A DNA stretch of 64,000 nucleotides, taken from the NCBI GenBank assembly GCA_026261815.1, contig JAMPIT010000379.1, positions 21,175,001 through 21,239,000 of the forward strand, in the 5' to 3' direction. Made by a program: the position numbers and the translations under genes. Shown here piece by piece: positions 23,561 to 38,814 of the stretch (positions are counted from its first letter, which is position 1; every line of letters starts with the position of its first letter). The DNA is from Monarcha castaneiventris obscurior. Its lineage: Eukaryota > Chordata > Aves > Passeriformes > Monarchidae. Below the pieces are notes generated by a model. The model searched no databases. It was given only the letters and a program-made list of their open reading frames with translations, and was not told the origin of the DNA.

Positions 23561-25473
23561 TAAAATGGTATTCTGTCACTAGCCAGGCGCTGCAGCTTTG
23601 CTTGTGTATCTAAATCATTAGGTTAATTTTTTCCTGTAACGGTATATATCCTGTGATAGCTCAGTTCAGGGTCTACATTCCTTTATTTTAACTTTTCTAG
23701 TTTTAAGATCTGTGTGAAAATAATCTCATTTAATCTTACCTATGCAAAATTTAGCAGGAGCCTAAATGTGAGACACATAACTTTTTTTAGATGCAAGACA
23801 GATAAGTAAATAATTAAAGGACTTCCATTTTTTTGTTTAGGCCTTAAAATATTTTGAGAAAATTTAGTCTTTGTTTCAGAAAGCCGTTAAACACATTATT
23901 AATTTTAGGAATGCTCATTGAATATCTTAAAATGTACTCAGAGTAGTGTTCAGGAATCAGCTAAATTTTAACATAGCTGTAATCTCCATCAGCATTCATC
24001 CTAATTTGCATTGCTATTCAGTGTGTGAGGGGGGACCTAAATCCCAGAGGGTTCAAAATTGTTCTGAATTTTCTTTTTAGCACACAGCACTTCTACAGAA
24101 AATCACATGCTTAAAAAATCTGCATCTTAAAATTGTTTTGCATCTTGTTATATTGGTCTAGCCTCCAGAAGAAATTAATTTTACTGGCACATCTTAGTAC
24201 CTTTGAAACACAAGGTGAAGATTAAAGGTGCTGACACAAATGTGTTAAAGCACTCTTTGGGAGCAATGTTTTGGTAAAATAAAAGATCACACTTTGTCTT
24301 TTTAATTTAGTGATGTTTTGATCAATGTTCACAAAAGCAACTCTGTCTCACCATATGAAAGCCCATTTGCTCGTTTTTTCCTCTATTTTTATGCTCCAAC
24401 ATACCAAAGTACAATCAACCACAAATACTCTGATGGACTGGTATTCTGCTTCTCTACATCATAAAATAAGTTTTTAACTATTTGTTGTTCATTTCAGTCC
24501 ACTAGCATGTTATATGACATGTTAAATGCATGCCTGAGAGATTTTTCTCCATTTCAGAAGCCTTTGTTTCAGTTATTAAAATAAGATGAGGATCTTGGAA
24601 TTCCTGGCTCTGTAGGCTGTTGATGTGCAACCATTCCCAGTTGCTCAAGGACTGGACCCAAGCCCCAGCACATGTGGAGCATAGCCACCGTGCACATGCT
24701 GCTGCTTGTGGCTGGCCTTCCCTCAGGGCATGCAGCATGTCCCTTCTGTATGGCTATCAGCATGGGGGGCTGGCTAAAAGTCTTATCTGGCACCCCTCTG
24801 GTAGTAACAAGGCTGAGAGGGTTTGAGAAGGATGACAAGGGCACCTACTTTTGAGTCTTTTGAAGAAACAAAAGCACTGTGCTACAGGCTGGCAGAATGG
24901 TGGCATTTTTATTGTCATGAAATTGAGCACAATTACTGCAGGCTCTGCTGCATGAGGTGGTGGTGGGGATCTGCTGGAGACCACACAAAGGGCATAGGGA
25001 GTTAATGAGAAAACTAGTTAGTTGATGGAAGACCCAGGAGTAAAGTGATATTTGTACAATGTAGGAAAGCAGGAGACTAGGATTTGGAAAAAAAATGGAA
25101 ATGTGAGTTACTGGGCACTGCCAGGGTCACTCTCTTTGCTCTACACAGTTTAATGTTGTAGTTGACCTATAAACTTTTCCAAGACTGTTTTATCTAAGAA
25201 TAACCCTCCCCATGTGAATTATTTTCACCCTTGCCAAACCCCAAGCTTCTTTAGAGGGCCACAAACAAAACTGGCTGTGCCCCAGTGTCACATCTTGAAG
25301 ACTCACTGAGGAGTTATTCAATCCTCAGTCCTCCCAGTATTCCTATTCCTGTCTGGGCATGAAGCTGCCTAGCCTAAGATCCATCCTGCTAAGACACTTT
25401 CTGGAATGAGACAATTAACAGAATGGATTTAGTGAATGGATTAACAAAGTCAGGAAAAGCCTCTCACTGTGTT

Positions 25474-25909
25474 TGATGCCTTAGGTTTTAACTTTTATAT
25501 TTTTCAAATTCTGTATGGCTTAGAGTGTAACTCTGAAGTTTCTTGTAGCTTGTAATTTCTGCTCTCTCGTGCTAGGTAAACATAACAAAGCCTCTCCAGG
25601 CTTTGCCTTCAAGGACAGCCAGGCTGTTCTAGGCCCAAAATGTGTAAAACAAAGACTCTAAAGGGGGGCAAGCTGAGGGGAATTACATCATTAAACTGAA
25701 GCTTTAAATTGGAGAATTAACCCTGATATGCAAATGAGCCAAACCTATAAAAGTGTGAAGAACTCATGACCTGTCGTCCATCTTGGGGTCCATCTTGGCA
25801 GTAGCCTCTGGTTCCCCAGGGTGTACCTTGAAGGTCCTTCAAATAAATGCCTACCTTTATTCCCTTATTCTGTCTAGTCTCTGTTTCTGGGAAGCCTCTT
25901 AAGGCATCA
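25474..25909 (+). mobile_element. Solo LTR, ERV1-type, with 4 bp target-site duplication
   Basis: The element is 436 bp with a perfect 10 bp terminal inverted repeat: TGATGCCTTA at the left and TAAGGCATCA at the right. It is flanked on both sides by TGTT (25470-25473 and 25910-25913), a 4 bp duplication as made by gammaretrovirus-like (ERV1) integrases. Inside, a TATA box TATAAAA lies at 25746-25752 and AATAAA at 25842-25847, which marks U3, R and U5 in the plus orientation, the same as the host gene. A short direct repeat GTCCATCTTGG occurs at about 25775-25797. There is no internal coding region. The intact termini suggest moderate age. Confidence 0.9.
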
Positions 25910-28900
25910 TGTTGGCTGGGCTGTAACCAGAACCACTCACTGGTGTTGAGTTCCCACAGCACTGCCCAGCCGTAGCATACAGTGATCCTGAAAAGGCTTC
26001 CCTCCAGGACAAGTTTTTTTTCCAAGCTGTTCTCTGAAATTTCAGGTGTACAGTTCAGCACTCTCTGGGTGGTATTAGCACAGTGACTTCCCATTACCAA
26101 TCACTTCTCCACATAATGCAATTGAAATGTATATTCAACACGCTTGATTTAACATGCTACTAATTAGCTACATTAAACAGCCTTTAATGTAAAATTTCAT
26201 AACTCCGATGGCCTCCGGAACAAATTATTTTATTTACATGTCTAATATTAGTATACTGGAAAGGGATGTTCTTTTATTTACATGGTGTGATTATTTTATA
26301 TGTCAATGTTTTATTTTTCTTAGACACAAATATTTTATCAATTTCCTCAGCACATTTTACCTTTATAATCTCTAACATGAAAATGATAAAATTATGTTGC
26401 ACATCTTGCATTTCCTTTGGTTTTTCAGTCCTATAGGAGAGGCTGAAAGAGTTGCTTGCAGGCTTTCTCTACTTGCTCTCTGCTTCTTACATTTATTGAA
26501 AATATCATTTATAGAGTTTGCTGTGGTTTGGTTTGCCTCAGAGCCATCCATTATTTTGAACTGGTTTTCTGAGCACTCCTGAGCGCCCTTAATTTCAGGA
26601 GAAAGCATGAAAAGGACAGTGATGGGCAACTTGATTTTGTCTTTTAGTATAGGAATCTTCTTGAGATCATTCCTCCCACGTGAGAGCGTCAACATAAGCT
26701 CAACAAGTTCTGTGCCAAACAAGCATTACTATTCTACTAGAATACTGCAGTATTTTGCATAATTACAGTGGTAGTGTGCCACTGATAGTGTATTATCAAT
26801 ATTTTAAACCTGGCATATAATAAAAATAACTGCAGGTATAAGCATCTTTCTTAATTGAATACTGCCCTAGATTTCCAACAACATTTTCTTTATACTTTCT
26901 TTTTCTTAATGAACTTGTGTGTCCATCATTATTACTGACCTACAAGAGACTAAAGACACAGTCCAGAAAACAGAAAACAAACCTGATCAGGTATTTTCTG
27001 ATACTTTAATTTTACATCAAATTGTGGTTTCAACTCCGACTTTATTCAATATATTGAATGAAAAAAAAAATTATGCTTATGGAACATAATCTTTCTATGA
27101 GTATGTCATATTAAGACTATATAGTGTGATATTTCTTTATAATCAAAGTGATTATTTTTCTACAGAAATGTATCCTCCTGATGCTTTTGATTACCTTTCT
27201 TCATGAAAAAAGCTATTTTATTTCAGTGCAGTGGAATGGATCTAAGATAAGTGTTGTTCTGAAGCTCTTCTCCTGACAAAAGATTTAGCTTCCATAAAAA
27301 AACCCACCTTTCTAGACATGTTTAAGTAGAATTTGAAGTCCAGTGGGATACTATTTACATTCATTTAATCAAAGAATGTTGCTAGTGGTCACATTTGAAA
27401 CAGTCATTACTGCACAGAAAAAATATAATTTAGTTTCAGATTCTTACTTCAACAGTATAAATTTTGCTTGTGTTGAGAATTTAAATAGTATTCGCAATTA
27501 CATTAAAAATCGTAAAAGGTACAAATACAAAGCTATAGCAGATTTAGTGATTCAGTTTGATGTGACTCACCTTTTTTTGTTTGTTTTTTTATTTTCTTTC
27601 AAGAAAAGACCACCATATCAAATAACTAATATCATAAGAATAGCAAAAAAAAATCTGCTGATGGAAGGCAGCACATGCAGGTCTTCACTTCTGAATCACG
27701 ATGGTGTAATTGCAATCAGTTTGGTCCCATAGATGTTTAAAACAATACAGGTGCTCAGAGGGGTTGGGAGAGGCAGACAAAGTTTAAGTTTGCCCTTTCA
27801 CATAATCCAGGGTATGAATCTGCAGCACTCGATAGCTTTAGAGAGGGGGGAAACGGGACAGAAAGTTATCTTGGGTCCTTAACAACATCCAAGAAAACCT
27901 TTTGCTTCTCTTTATTTTGAAATAAATCACAGATAAAGAAGAAGACCAAAAGACAAAAAATGCAGCTGGCATCTTGATTTCTTCATTCAGTCATATTATT
28001 CCTAATCTGTGTAGTAACTCCAATAACAACTAGGACAACAAAACTCTCTTTTTTTTTTAATCTTGCTATTCACTATTGAAAATACTGCTAACTCTCCTTA
28101 AGAAGGGAACTAGGGCAGGTTTTGCCTCTCAGATCATCACTATATGATAAATCTTACATTTTTCTCATGTTTGCTTTCTTTTATTCACCGTTACGAGTTT
28201 TTAAACTATGTCCTTTGACACAGATCCATTTAGAAGTAGGTCCTACATAAAGATTAGCAATTGTCTTTGTTACAATCTCCCCTCAAGTTATTCCTTAGAC
28301 TTATACAGTCTTTCCTCAGGTTTTTTTTCTTTTGTTAAGAGGAAGTGACACCAGCTTATACACATCTGCATAGGAGCTGCATCCCTCTTCTTCTCTCAGA
28401 ACTCTTCCTCTTGCAGGTGATATATGGTATCATACAAATGAGGTCATCTTCTTCCAAAAAAGCCCAGACACCATAACCACATTCATGCTCAGAAATTAGA
28501 AAATCTGAAGAATAATCTGTTCTCTTATTATTGTTGGGTTTTTTCCTGGTGTTTAATTTTTTTTCTTACTTTTTCTTTCTGCTATGAAACCTGAAGGAAT
28601 ATACTATAGATAAAGTATATAACTGTAAACCTCTTTTTCTCATGGTTTTTAACCACTGTTTGTACCACAATAGAACAGAAAAAATATTCACAACTTTCTG
28701 ATTGCATTGCATTTATTATGACTCCTTTCTTATCCAAGAATTTTGGCTGCTAACATGAATGAAAAAAACTTTGTCCTATAAATCAAAAAGTAAATTCCTA
28801 AAAGATCCAGAGCATTGATGGGTTTGCCTGAAGGCAAACAGAAATAGTACTTTTAGTCATGCATTCACTTTAAATCTTGACAGCCTGAGCCCTATTCCTA

Positions 28901-31844
28901 TCCCTTATTACATGTGAGATTTCTACCCTTTATTACCTGCATAGATCCATGCATTTAATTTAAGAAATAAACAGTTTGGACACGGCATGTTGTCTTCCAT
29001 ATGAAGATGATGTCTTGTGTAGGTATTCTGCTGTTAGGCTAAAAAAATAGTGCCTTCAACACATTAAAAAGAAATCAGAAACTGACACCATGGTATTTTT
29101 TCTGCATTTGAGTTTTAGTGAAGAAAGCATCATAGAAATAGTATCCAGATTTGCAGATACTGCTGTTCAGAAACTGTCTTATTAAGTCTTAAAAGAAAGA
29201 ACCTAGGATTCATGAGAAAGGATAGAGGAGGTCCTGTCCTGACATCGCAAATGCACAGCAGAATTCTTCATTTTCAGGTGTTTAGTAAACCCTTAATTGC
29301 TGCAGTAATCAGAGATGCAGAACGCTGTGCTTCAGAGAACCACTTAGTGGACTTGCAATTAGGCATTGGTTCTCACATAATGTACCACCTCTAATTATAT
29401 AGAAGGCCGTAATTTGGTCTGGGAGCTGCTGGTGTACTGCAAGGGCATCATTTAGGTGGCTTACAAAGAGCTACAGAAATATGATGCTGGGTTATAAATT
29501 TAGTACTCTGTGAATAAATAAGGAAGGTTGGACAAATGAGAGACTGTAACACATTTTAAAGTCTTATGAATTATATTAGAAGAAGAAATTTAACATATAT
29601 TTAATTTAAAAGAAAATTGATTGTTAAGTAAGATTACAAATAGCATGGAAGGCTGTGTGCCAACACAGAGGGACAACAGAAACATATTATTATGCAGTGA
29701 ATTATTAACAATAAAATTACCATCCAGGTTTATTTCTTGGTGAATTCTGTTTTTGTTGGAGCATACTGGCTGAAAATACATTATCCACCCTGCCAGAACT
29801 GATACTTAGTGCTGTTGATGCATAAATGCAATTTTATTTTTTAAAGAATAGGTTACAAATTGCATGCCTTTTTGGTAGATCATGTTGCTGATATTCCCAA
29901 AACTTCTGGCAAAAGCTCTGGCTATTTTACTGAAAAGTAAAACATGTATTTATAATCATAATTTGAGTCCTAAGAAATGAGCATTTCTAATACATGTTGG
30001 CATAAAATTGTATGTTGCATTTTTCAGTTTTGCATGGATGAGATTATTCTAGGGAACAGCATGACAAAAACGAATCTTACTTTGTCAGAGAAGTGGCCAC
30101 CCTGTTACTGCTTTAAACTGTTAGTAGTGTCATTGAGGGAAAAAGGATATTACACCTCTACCCTTGGGATCCTCAAAGGCAATGCCTGCATTAACCTTCA
30201 TCTATTTGGGACTGCAAATAGCCATGCAGCAAAGTAGTATTGATTGTGTGCATTAGATCAGTCAACACTGTTTTGTTCAACCCACCCCGATGAACTCATT
30301 CTAGATGTTTTTAGATCAGTACATATTGACCTGAGTGTTCTTACCCTGCTTTAGAGCCGAAGAGGGTCAGGTGAAATCAACTTCATGCAAAGAATGATTA
30401 AACCTGTGAGGAAGAAAACTCTAAGGCACACTACTTATATCTTTAGATTTTTCTCAAAATTCGTTCTTTTGTTTGAAGCATAGTTTTTTGCAAAATTCAG
30501 TAACTAGTAAAAATCACGGGAATAAGCAAATAAAAACTGACAGTGGCATGGAGTTACTTTCATTCTTCAGGGTTTCTTGGACGAAGGTACCAAATTGAGC
30601 ACATTTTCAGTTTGGGAAACTTGCAAGAATCTCACTTTGAATCTGAGTGTGAATTACTTCATGACTGGAAACATCACATAGATATGATGTATAGGTTAAA
30701 CAGTGTAGCTTGTCACTCTGTTTGGCAACAGGAGGCTTCTCTTGGGCGGCATGGGAGGAAACTGGAATCCATAACTATCTAAGAAGGTTTTCAAATGTAG
30801 TGTCTGAATAAATTTCACTCCAAGTCACAATTTAGTTTTCCCCAGACATACTACCATGACTTATTCAACTATGAGAATCCATGCCCCCGTTCATGTTATC
30901 TTTGCAATTTTTGGATTTGTAAAGGAAGACACAGTAAAATCTAACCTGTAAAATCACATAGGATACAGCTTTAAAATGACTTAGAGCTTTTAGGTTTCCC
31001 TCTCTTCTTGCTGCCTAAAATTTAGACCACCCATTTATGAGTATTATTGGAAGCTACTTCCTTTTTTCCTTTAGTTCCCCTTAGTTCTCTGTGCCACCCT
31101 TTCCTACCACACCCCCAAAACCCTTCCATCCCATTTTATAACAGTAATACATTCAGTATCCAATATGACAATGTACTGGTATATCAAACCAACTTTTGCA
31201 TATGCTGGTTTAAATCTCATTCTAACCTCTTGCTGCTGTGCAAATTAGTACAGGGAAGAGGCAGTCTCTTTAAAGCACTTCCTCCCTGTAGGGAAAGATA
31301 CCTTTTATTCAGTTTTTCAACAGTCAAACTTCAAAGATCACTCCAAGCATTACATGTTATGTAGTGGTTTTAGTTAGCAGTTACATTCTGCTAACTAATG
31401 GCTAAAAGGTTATCTATCCTAACTACCCATGGGATAAAAAATCTTAGAGGCCCCTGAAATGTATGTCAAGAATTTCATGTTTATAAATGATGTAAGATTC
31501 ATATTTTGCTAGGAAACGAGCTAAATTTGGTCATGTGCTATGTACTCCTGATACATTTGGTACATATGCTACACATCTGCAGAGGCTGACATCAGGTGTT
31601 GTCAACAGCATCCTGTGCTAAGCATTCCCTCAAATCCTTTTCCTGCAGATAGTGCTATGGCACTGCCCTGTCATGGGGTTAGGTGCTAAGTAGAACTGGC
31701 TAAATAAAATGCACTGGATCAATAGTCAGTGATTTTGCAGTGTTTTTAAAAAACAGAATAAAATAAAATTTCATTTCACTAATTAAAAAAACCCTTTGCA
31801 CATATTTTCTGTTGTCCAGACACATAAAATGCTTAAAAATCCTG

Positions 31845-31896
31845 TTTATATATATATGTATATATTTGTATGTATGTATATGTATATATGTATATG
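31845..31896. repeat. TA/TATG-rich microsatellite
   Basis: About 50 bp of alternating TATATA and TATGTA units, imperfect. Confidence 0.85.
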
Positions 31897-34800
31897 CTGG
31901 GCCAAATATTCAATTTTTTTCACTTCGAAACACTGAAAAGACTAAAGGCACGTCTATCTTGCAGTGTATTAAATACAGAATAAGTGCATGAATGCAAACC
32001 AAACCCAAGGGTGAACAGAAGCATTCTTGGACATAAAATGCTCAAATCAAGCTGTCTCATGGGGACCAACTATAATTTCAGTTTTCTCTATCACCAGAAA
32101 TTAAGCTGTGTAAGATCCATATTACCTACAGATGTCTTGGGCAGTTAACTTCTTCTGAGTACAACTTTTTCCTCATGGACTTGGGGAAAAGCTGATACTT
32201 CAAGAAGTGATCTAAGTTGTTCTCAATCTTAAATAATTAACCTAGTCAAAAGTCACAAAATGTTAGAAAAAATGTATCTTTTTTAATCAGTCAGAATGTA
32301 TAATGTGTTGTGATACTTTCATAAGGGACTAAATATGTATTATACATCTATTAAGGATTATGTATAGATCTGCATAGAGAGAGTCTGGTAGCCAAAGGGA
32401 TAATCTTGTTTGATAATCTGTTTATCCCTGGAGTGCTTACTAGTGTAGTAGCTTTCTTATTAAATAAATTCTTCAGTAATTAGTAAAATTTAGTTTTAGT
32501 ACACTGAATATTCACACTGAATATTTCAGTTGTGAACTTTGATTAACTATGATCTGAGACTAGAAGAGAGGAAGTATGTGCTGATTAAAAGACACTTCTC
32601 AATCAGCTCTGAGGAAAGATGTTCTAATATGACCCCACAACTGGCAGTCTCCTCTTACTCAGTTCTTCCTCTCTTGAAACCTTGTTTTTTGCAATACCCA
32701 GCCAGTTGTCCTTCATTTGATCTATATATAGAACATTTCTTCTCCTTGAATTCTCTCTCTGCTTTTCTTTTTAAAATTTCATTACACTGAATTCAGACTA
32801 ATTCTTCAGTTTATCAAAAAAAAATCAGATTTTAACTCTGTTCACTGGATGTTTAAAAAACAGCTTTTTGTTACTTATTTTACAGGCATTCACATTTTTT
32901 TAAAATAATTTATGCAAACCAAAACTAAATAAAGAATAACACTGAGCGTTCCTATTATTTAATGTGGCACTCTTTCCCATTGACATAATTCTTCATTCAA
33001 GGTCATGCTGGGGTTAGATTTTATTTTCTCAGCCTGATTATGAAAATCTTATATCAGGCAATATCAAGAGCTTTAAAAATGAGACCAAGTCTTACCTATC
33101 ATCTGCCTGTTCTTTTTTCCACCAAGTCAGTTATCGCATCAAAGGACAAAGTTTGTTCTGAGAAATTACACTTAGAGTTTGCAGTATGTTAGTTTCCCTC
33201 CGTGGTTTGAGTGATGTATTTTACTTTGTGCTAGAATTTTTATGTTTCAATAAATAACAGAAGCACTTAGCTCTGTGGAATGCAACTTCTCGAGGCACAG
33301 CAAAAACTAATACACAGTATTTGACATTATGCAATATTAATGAAAACAACAGTTGGTTGTTGTTTTTCTAATCAGAGTTATCAATTGCAATGTCAACGAC
33401 CAGATGGGAGCGGAAGTTATTAAATTTATTAGGAACAATTGTAAAAGTTGACATAAACCTGTAAATTATTCTTCCATTCCCTCTTTTTCTGAAACACTTT
33501 TGATAGATTAGATCGTCTATACCGTTGTTCTACCATTTATTTGTTCCAGAATATGAGTTTCTTGATAAAACTTGCCAACATTTATAAATATAATTCACAT
33601 GCTTTAAAAAGAAATTAAATTAAATTACAATATTTTACACTGCTTAAAAAATTCTGAAGAAAGATGTTTTTTGATCACTTCAAATCACCGACTCAACATT
33701 CAGAGAAAAATGCACCCATGTTTGATTACTGTGAATGGAAACCTAAGTTTCTTTTGAAAGGTCCCTTGAGTAGTTGTCATTTTAAAATTAAATTTAATTT
33801 AAAAATTTAATGCATTGATAAACAGGGTGAGCGAAAAATCTGAATATTCTTTCACTACACGTATTTCTGCTAAATCTTTGATCCTGCTAAATCTTTGCTT
33901 CCTAAAGTTGTACAGTGCAAAAAAAGACATACTTGACAGGTAAATAAGTCAGCCACATCAGTCAGTCAAAATATACATTAACACTGTACTAAGTCCGAAA
34001 TGCTTTTCAGTTCTCCTGACTTTCCTATCTGGCTTGAATAAAAATGCTTCCAATCCCCTTGAAAACTGCAGTCACTATTCATGCTTTTTATAGTCAAACA
34101 GAAAATGTGTGATGTCAGCAGCACACTCAGCTAATCCTCCTCGGGAATTCTGATATGAAGGTTGTAACCTAAAATGATGACTCATCTTAAAAAAAAGTTG
34201 GTTCCTGACCCCTTTCCCTGATGCAGGGCAGTCAGTTTTGTTTTTTCAACAAGTCAGAATAGGAACCCTAACAAATTCCTTAAATTCTATGTGTTTTTCC
34301 TACTAAGTGCTTAAAGATGAAATTATGTGACCACCACGAGGAAGAATACATTGATTCATAATTAATTACCTCGGAGAATCCTTGGTTAAAATCCATTTGC
34401 TTCTGTACTGCACTGATATTGTTATTGTTATTCACTTTGTCCTGTAAACAATTTTGGGAAGGAGAGGAGAGGATTCTTTAACAAGTAATTATAAAGATTT
34501 ATGTATCTTGGGTCAGGCCCCAAATGCAGAAGAAGTCTTGCCTGTAATCTTAATAGAACAATTATGCAAGGAAAGTAGAATTTACTTTGGGACCTTCCTG
34601 TCATTGCATGATTTGTTGACAAGTCAAAGAGGAATTCACATGCCCTTAGTCTAGTCATGTTTCCCTGTATGTTTGTCTGCAAACCTTGAAAATTTGTCCA
34701 TCTGGATGTTCAGTCCATGTCAAAGATTGAATTTAGATAATTGCCATTTATATAAGCAAACTTAGCAGCAAAGAAAATTATAAAATACACAATTGGGTTA

Positions 34801-35185
34801 ATCAGACCTTGTAAAGTATCTCTCCAAGACAGGTTGCAAGGGGAATAACACTAAATGGGAAATTTGTAGGATCCTTATTTTAAACACAGTGCGACAGTAC
34901 TGTAGCATTTCAGTGGGTACTAATCAATTGCCTATGCCTGTTTACAGTGACTGGTTTTAATTGAGCAACTTATACAGTGTAAAAACTCTTTTTCCTCCTG
35001 CAAAACTTATGTATTATATGTAGGTAAGGAAGTCAGACTTTTCGGAAAATCTTAACTCAGAATCAAAGTGAAACACAACCTCAGTCTGCCATGTCCCAGA
35101 TTAGCCTCCCTCCCTCCTATTCAAACTGATATATTGCCTTGGCATATTGACAAATTGACCTTTTCTGATGAGAAAACCATTTCGG

Positions 35186-35324
<139 letters not shown>

Positions 35325-37659
35325 TCTCAATCTCTCCTGCTTCATTACCATTCCTACATAATTAAAACACGATAGCCTTTGTTTACTGTACAACTTAGCA
35401 ACTTTCTTGCCCACTCAATATATTTTTGCAAAGAAGACAGTTTCTGTTTTAATATTTTTCCTGGATGTGTATGAGACCCCTTCTCTAAACTTATCAGGAT
35501 TACTCTTTTTGCAATATCATATTTAATTATGCAAGAATTCCTCAAAACCATGGAAAATTCAATGTATTTTATGTTGAAAAGAAAGGTAAAAAACCTTTTG
35601 TATTGATAAATGTCACCAGTAAAGATGATATAGGATGTTATTTCATATTGTGTTGCAGTTTTAAACCTTTATATTAATTTGCCCTCTGCTGAATTACGAA
35701 ATAAAAGGCCAACAGATAATTGTATTCCTTTACTATGAGGAACACTTGCACTAATTAAAAGTAATGCAACAAATTATCTAAAACCATTTAGTCAAATATA
35801 GAGAGAGGTCAAACCTAGGGCAGCACTATTTAAATCAAATTGAATTCCAGCTTGAGAATGGACTGCAAATAGATTTTTAATTGCAGTATTTTGTCCACAG
35901 GGCATTCTATCACACACTTTTTGTTTTCAAATAAAATCCACCAGAATGTCCTCCATCAGGATAGTGCCAGGTCTCTCTTGATCACAACACTTCTGTATTG
36001 TGAAGTATGTAAATATGTTCTGGGACCTTTATTCTTTGCTCATCTTTCTTATAGTTAATCTCTCCAGCCAAACACGGAGTACTTCCCCTGACGTACTCAT
36101 TTCATTAGGCAGAAAAACAGGAAACAAAAGAGTAACACTAGTGCACAGAACCTGCAGAAGGATGAAACCCCCATGAAGGGCCCTGTCAGCACTGCCTAAG
36201 CACAGAGAATGCCAAGCTCAGATTTTCTTGGCACTGCCCTGGATAAGGATCCCCCTGACCACAAGGACATGCAGCTTTGGGCTTCTACTGTGCTTCCAGG
36301 TATATTATGCAAAGCCATCAGTGTTTCCTATTCTATTCTTCTAGTTCCATGTGGATTTCAACCCCAGAAAGAAATGGAATGGTGAGCTATAGCCATTAGG
36401 ACAACAGAAAAGGGACTGTTTTCAAAACATTTGGGATTTTAGATGGTGGTAATAACTAAACTGGTCTATTGGTTTGTGAGTTTTTTGCACAAAACTTTTG
36501 CTGAATGAATAATAACTGCAACAGTACTCAGTTTTTTTACAAAGAGGACTTTCATGAAAATTTTTTAAAAACATTTATTATTTACTGTACCTTTGTTTAC
36601 AATTGATTATAATTGTTTAAAATTAATTATATTTCAAATATTTTATTGTGGGACTATATTTGTTTCAGAGTCATAAATGAAATGTTCAGTTCCACACATG
36701 ATACTTGCTTCTTTAGAAACACTTTTTTTAAAGGTTACAAAGAGATATTAATGACCAGGGTGTTTATTTGCTGCTCTTCCTAACACAGTATGCTCAGTGG
36801 GAATCATCACAATGGAACATTTTTGCATGACATGTAACCACTCAAAATTAGTCAGCTGTAAATATGCTTGAAACACATTTATAAAGGATCCTAAAATCAC
36901 ATGCTAATTATCCTATCAAGCAGCTGATATCAGTCAACTCACTGAAGCTAGAACACACTAAAAAAAATAAGGGCAGCCAGTTGCAGATACCAGAGCAGAA
37001 ACACTGCCTGATCACATAGATGAGGACTCTTATATCTATCCTAGCTGGATGATAACTACCAGTAGAAGAGGCTCCCGCAGTGTGCAGGTCTCACAGCGTC
37101 TCCTCACAGCGACAGCAGCAACAGCAGGGAGTGAGAGAGCGCTTTTAACCACTGGGTTTAGAACTGGGCATGATTCTGGATCTACCAAAGCAGCACAAGG
37201 CCAATTCTGGCAAATGGGACAGAAGTTCTCGTAATGGTGATCACGTCACATGAGCACAGGATGCTGGAAACCTACCAAAAAAATTAAAAAGTGTGTGTTT
37301 AAAGTTTAATCCGGAATATCATTTTTTTTTTTTTTTAAAGAAACAAAAAGGACAAATTATTTCTTGTTCACTCTAGGCATTCTATGCAAATATCTACACA
37401 AATCATCTGAAACTGTGAAATTTGAAGGGCCTAGATGTGCTGCTTTGTAAATACTTGATTTCTAGACCAAAGTTCCATTAGGCAAATGGGATTTTCTTAG
37501 AGTTAAGCTCCTAGTAAAATGAATTATGCCCTTCTATTCATGTTAAATTGTGCCATTAAATAAACTTGATACTGAAAAAGGCTGTTTTAAATTCATTGTA
37601 TAATTGTTCTTAAACACAATAAATACATATATTTAAAACTCTTTTTATTTACTTGACAG

Positions 37660-37692
37660 ACTTGAATCAAAGGAGCCTTTCCTGTCCGTTGG
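37660..37692 (+). CDS. RALYL: RALYL 33 nt small exon (LESKEPFLSV)
   Basis: This is a very short internal exon between TTGACAG and GTAAGTAG. With AG from the previous exon it reads R-LESKEPFLSV and gives GG to a glycine codon completed by the next exon. The peptide matches the RALY/RALYL linker between the RRM and the GYVFDYDYYRDD segment. At 33 nt it is an exact multiple of three and leaves the frame unchanged if skipped (AG + T would make a serine codon before GGT TAT). It is isolated between two introns of 17.7 kb. The assignment rests on the in-frame match and consensus splice sites. Confidence 0.95.
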
Positions 37693-38814
37693 GTAAGTAG
37701 GAATATGTGTATTTTCATGGATATTTATATATTCAACAACCATACAATATAATTTACAAGATTATGTTGAGCATAAACATGCTGTTTCAACATTATGGTT
37801 ATTTACTATACATAAGCTTTGAAAACATAGGTTTTAGTCAATAAAGTCAGCAGTCATGGATATTTTCCTTCCCAAAAAAATACTAAGAAGTATGTTTTGC
37901 TCTTATTGACTAAACAAAACTTATACTAAAATACATCTAGGAGTTAAATGTTGCATTAAAAAGTAGATGGTTTATGAATTTATTTTCACTGAATTTATTC
38001 AGAAAAATATCATCTATACCACTTGTCTAAACCATGAAAAAATAATTGATCATGTACTTTAAAAAAATTATGATACTTCAATAGCAGAAACAAAATCAAA
38101 TTTATGAAGTAGAAAAAAAATCACATTTTTAGCCTAATTATAGAACACTGAACTGATTTGCATATTTCAGCCGTTGCCTTCATAGTGCCACAGCCACTTA
38201 AACAGTTATATGTTCTCTATATTGAAATGATAACTCATCATTCTAAATAAAATATTGTTATATGTGCCATAGTCTAAAAAAGTACCATTCTTTTCTAAAA
38301 TGTAGGCTAATATATGTATTAGAGTTAATTATCTATATTTTACTTCTGAGTCTGAATTTCACTTTTCATGCACTGTTTTCCTTTCAGCTTCTTTCTTTAA
38401 AACTTTCCAGTGTCATAACTTTCTCTCTCCCTGTTTTCCTTCAGAACTGTATCTTTTTATGTGTCTTCACTCTAATTTTCCTTTTTTCACACCATACTTT
38501 GTGCTATGAAGAATATAAACTGCAGACAAAAGATCCCATACAAAATATTCGTTTAAGGGTTAGTTCTACCATGTAATTATCAGTAACTTCCAAATTGTTG
38601 TACTAACTGCAGAACTAAAAGTCAACTTCAAATTCTGAAGTGTGAATTAAAGTTAACATGCAAGAAAGACTGTAAATTATGATCAAAAGAACTCAAAAAA
38701 TTAGCATAAACAGGACTGAAATATGTGTTGCTTTCATAGCATAAAGGAATTCTGGTTTGTTTGAGTACATTTTGAATTAATTGCTTGCTGCTTCTACTTT
38801 CTACCAACTCAAAA

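Noticed and set aside
33787..33812. AT-rich symmetrical TTAAATTTAATTTAAA stretch
   Set aside because: Low-complexity A/T sequence; symmetry of this kind is expected by chance.
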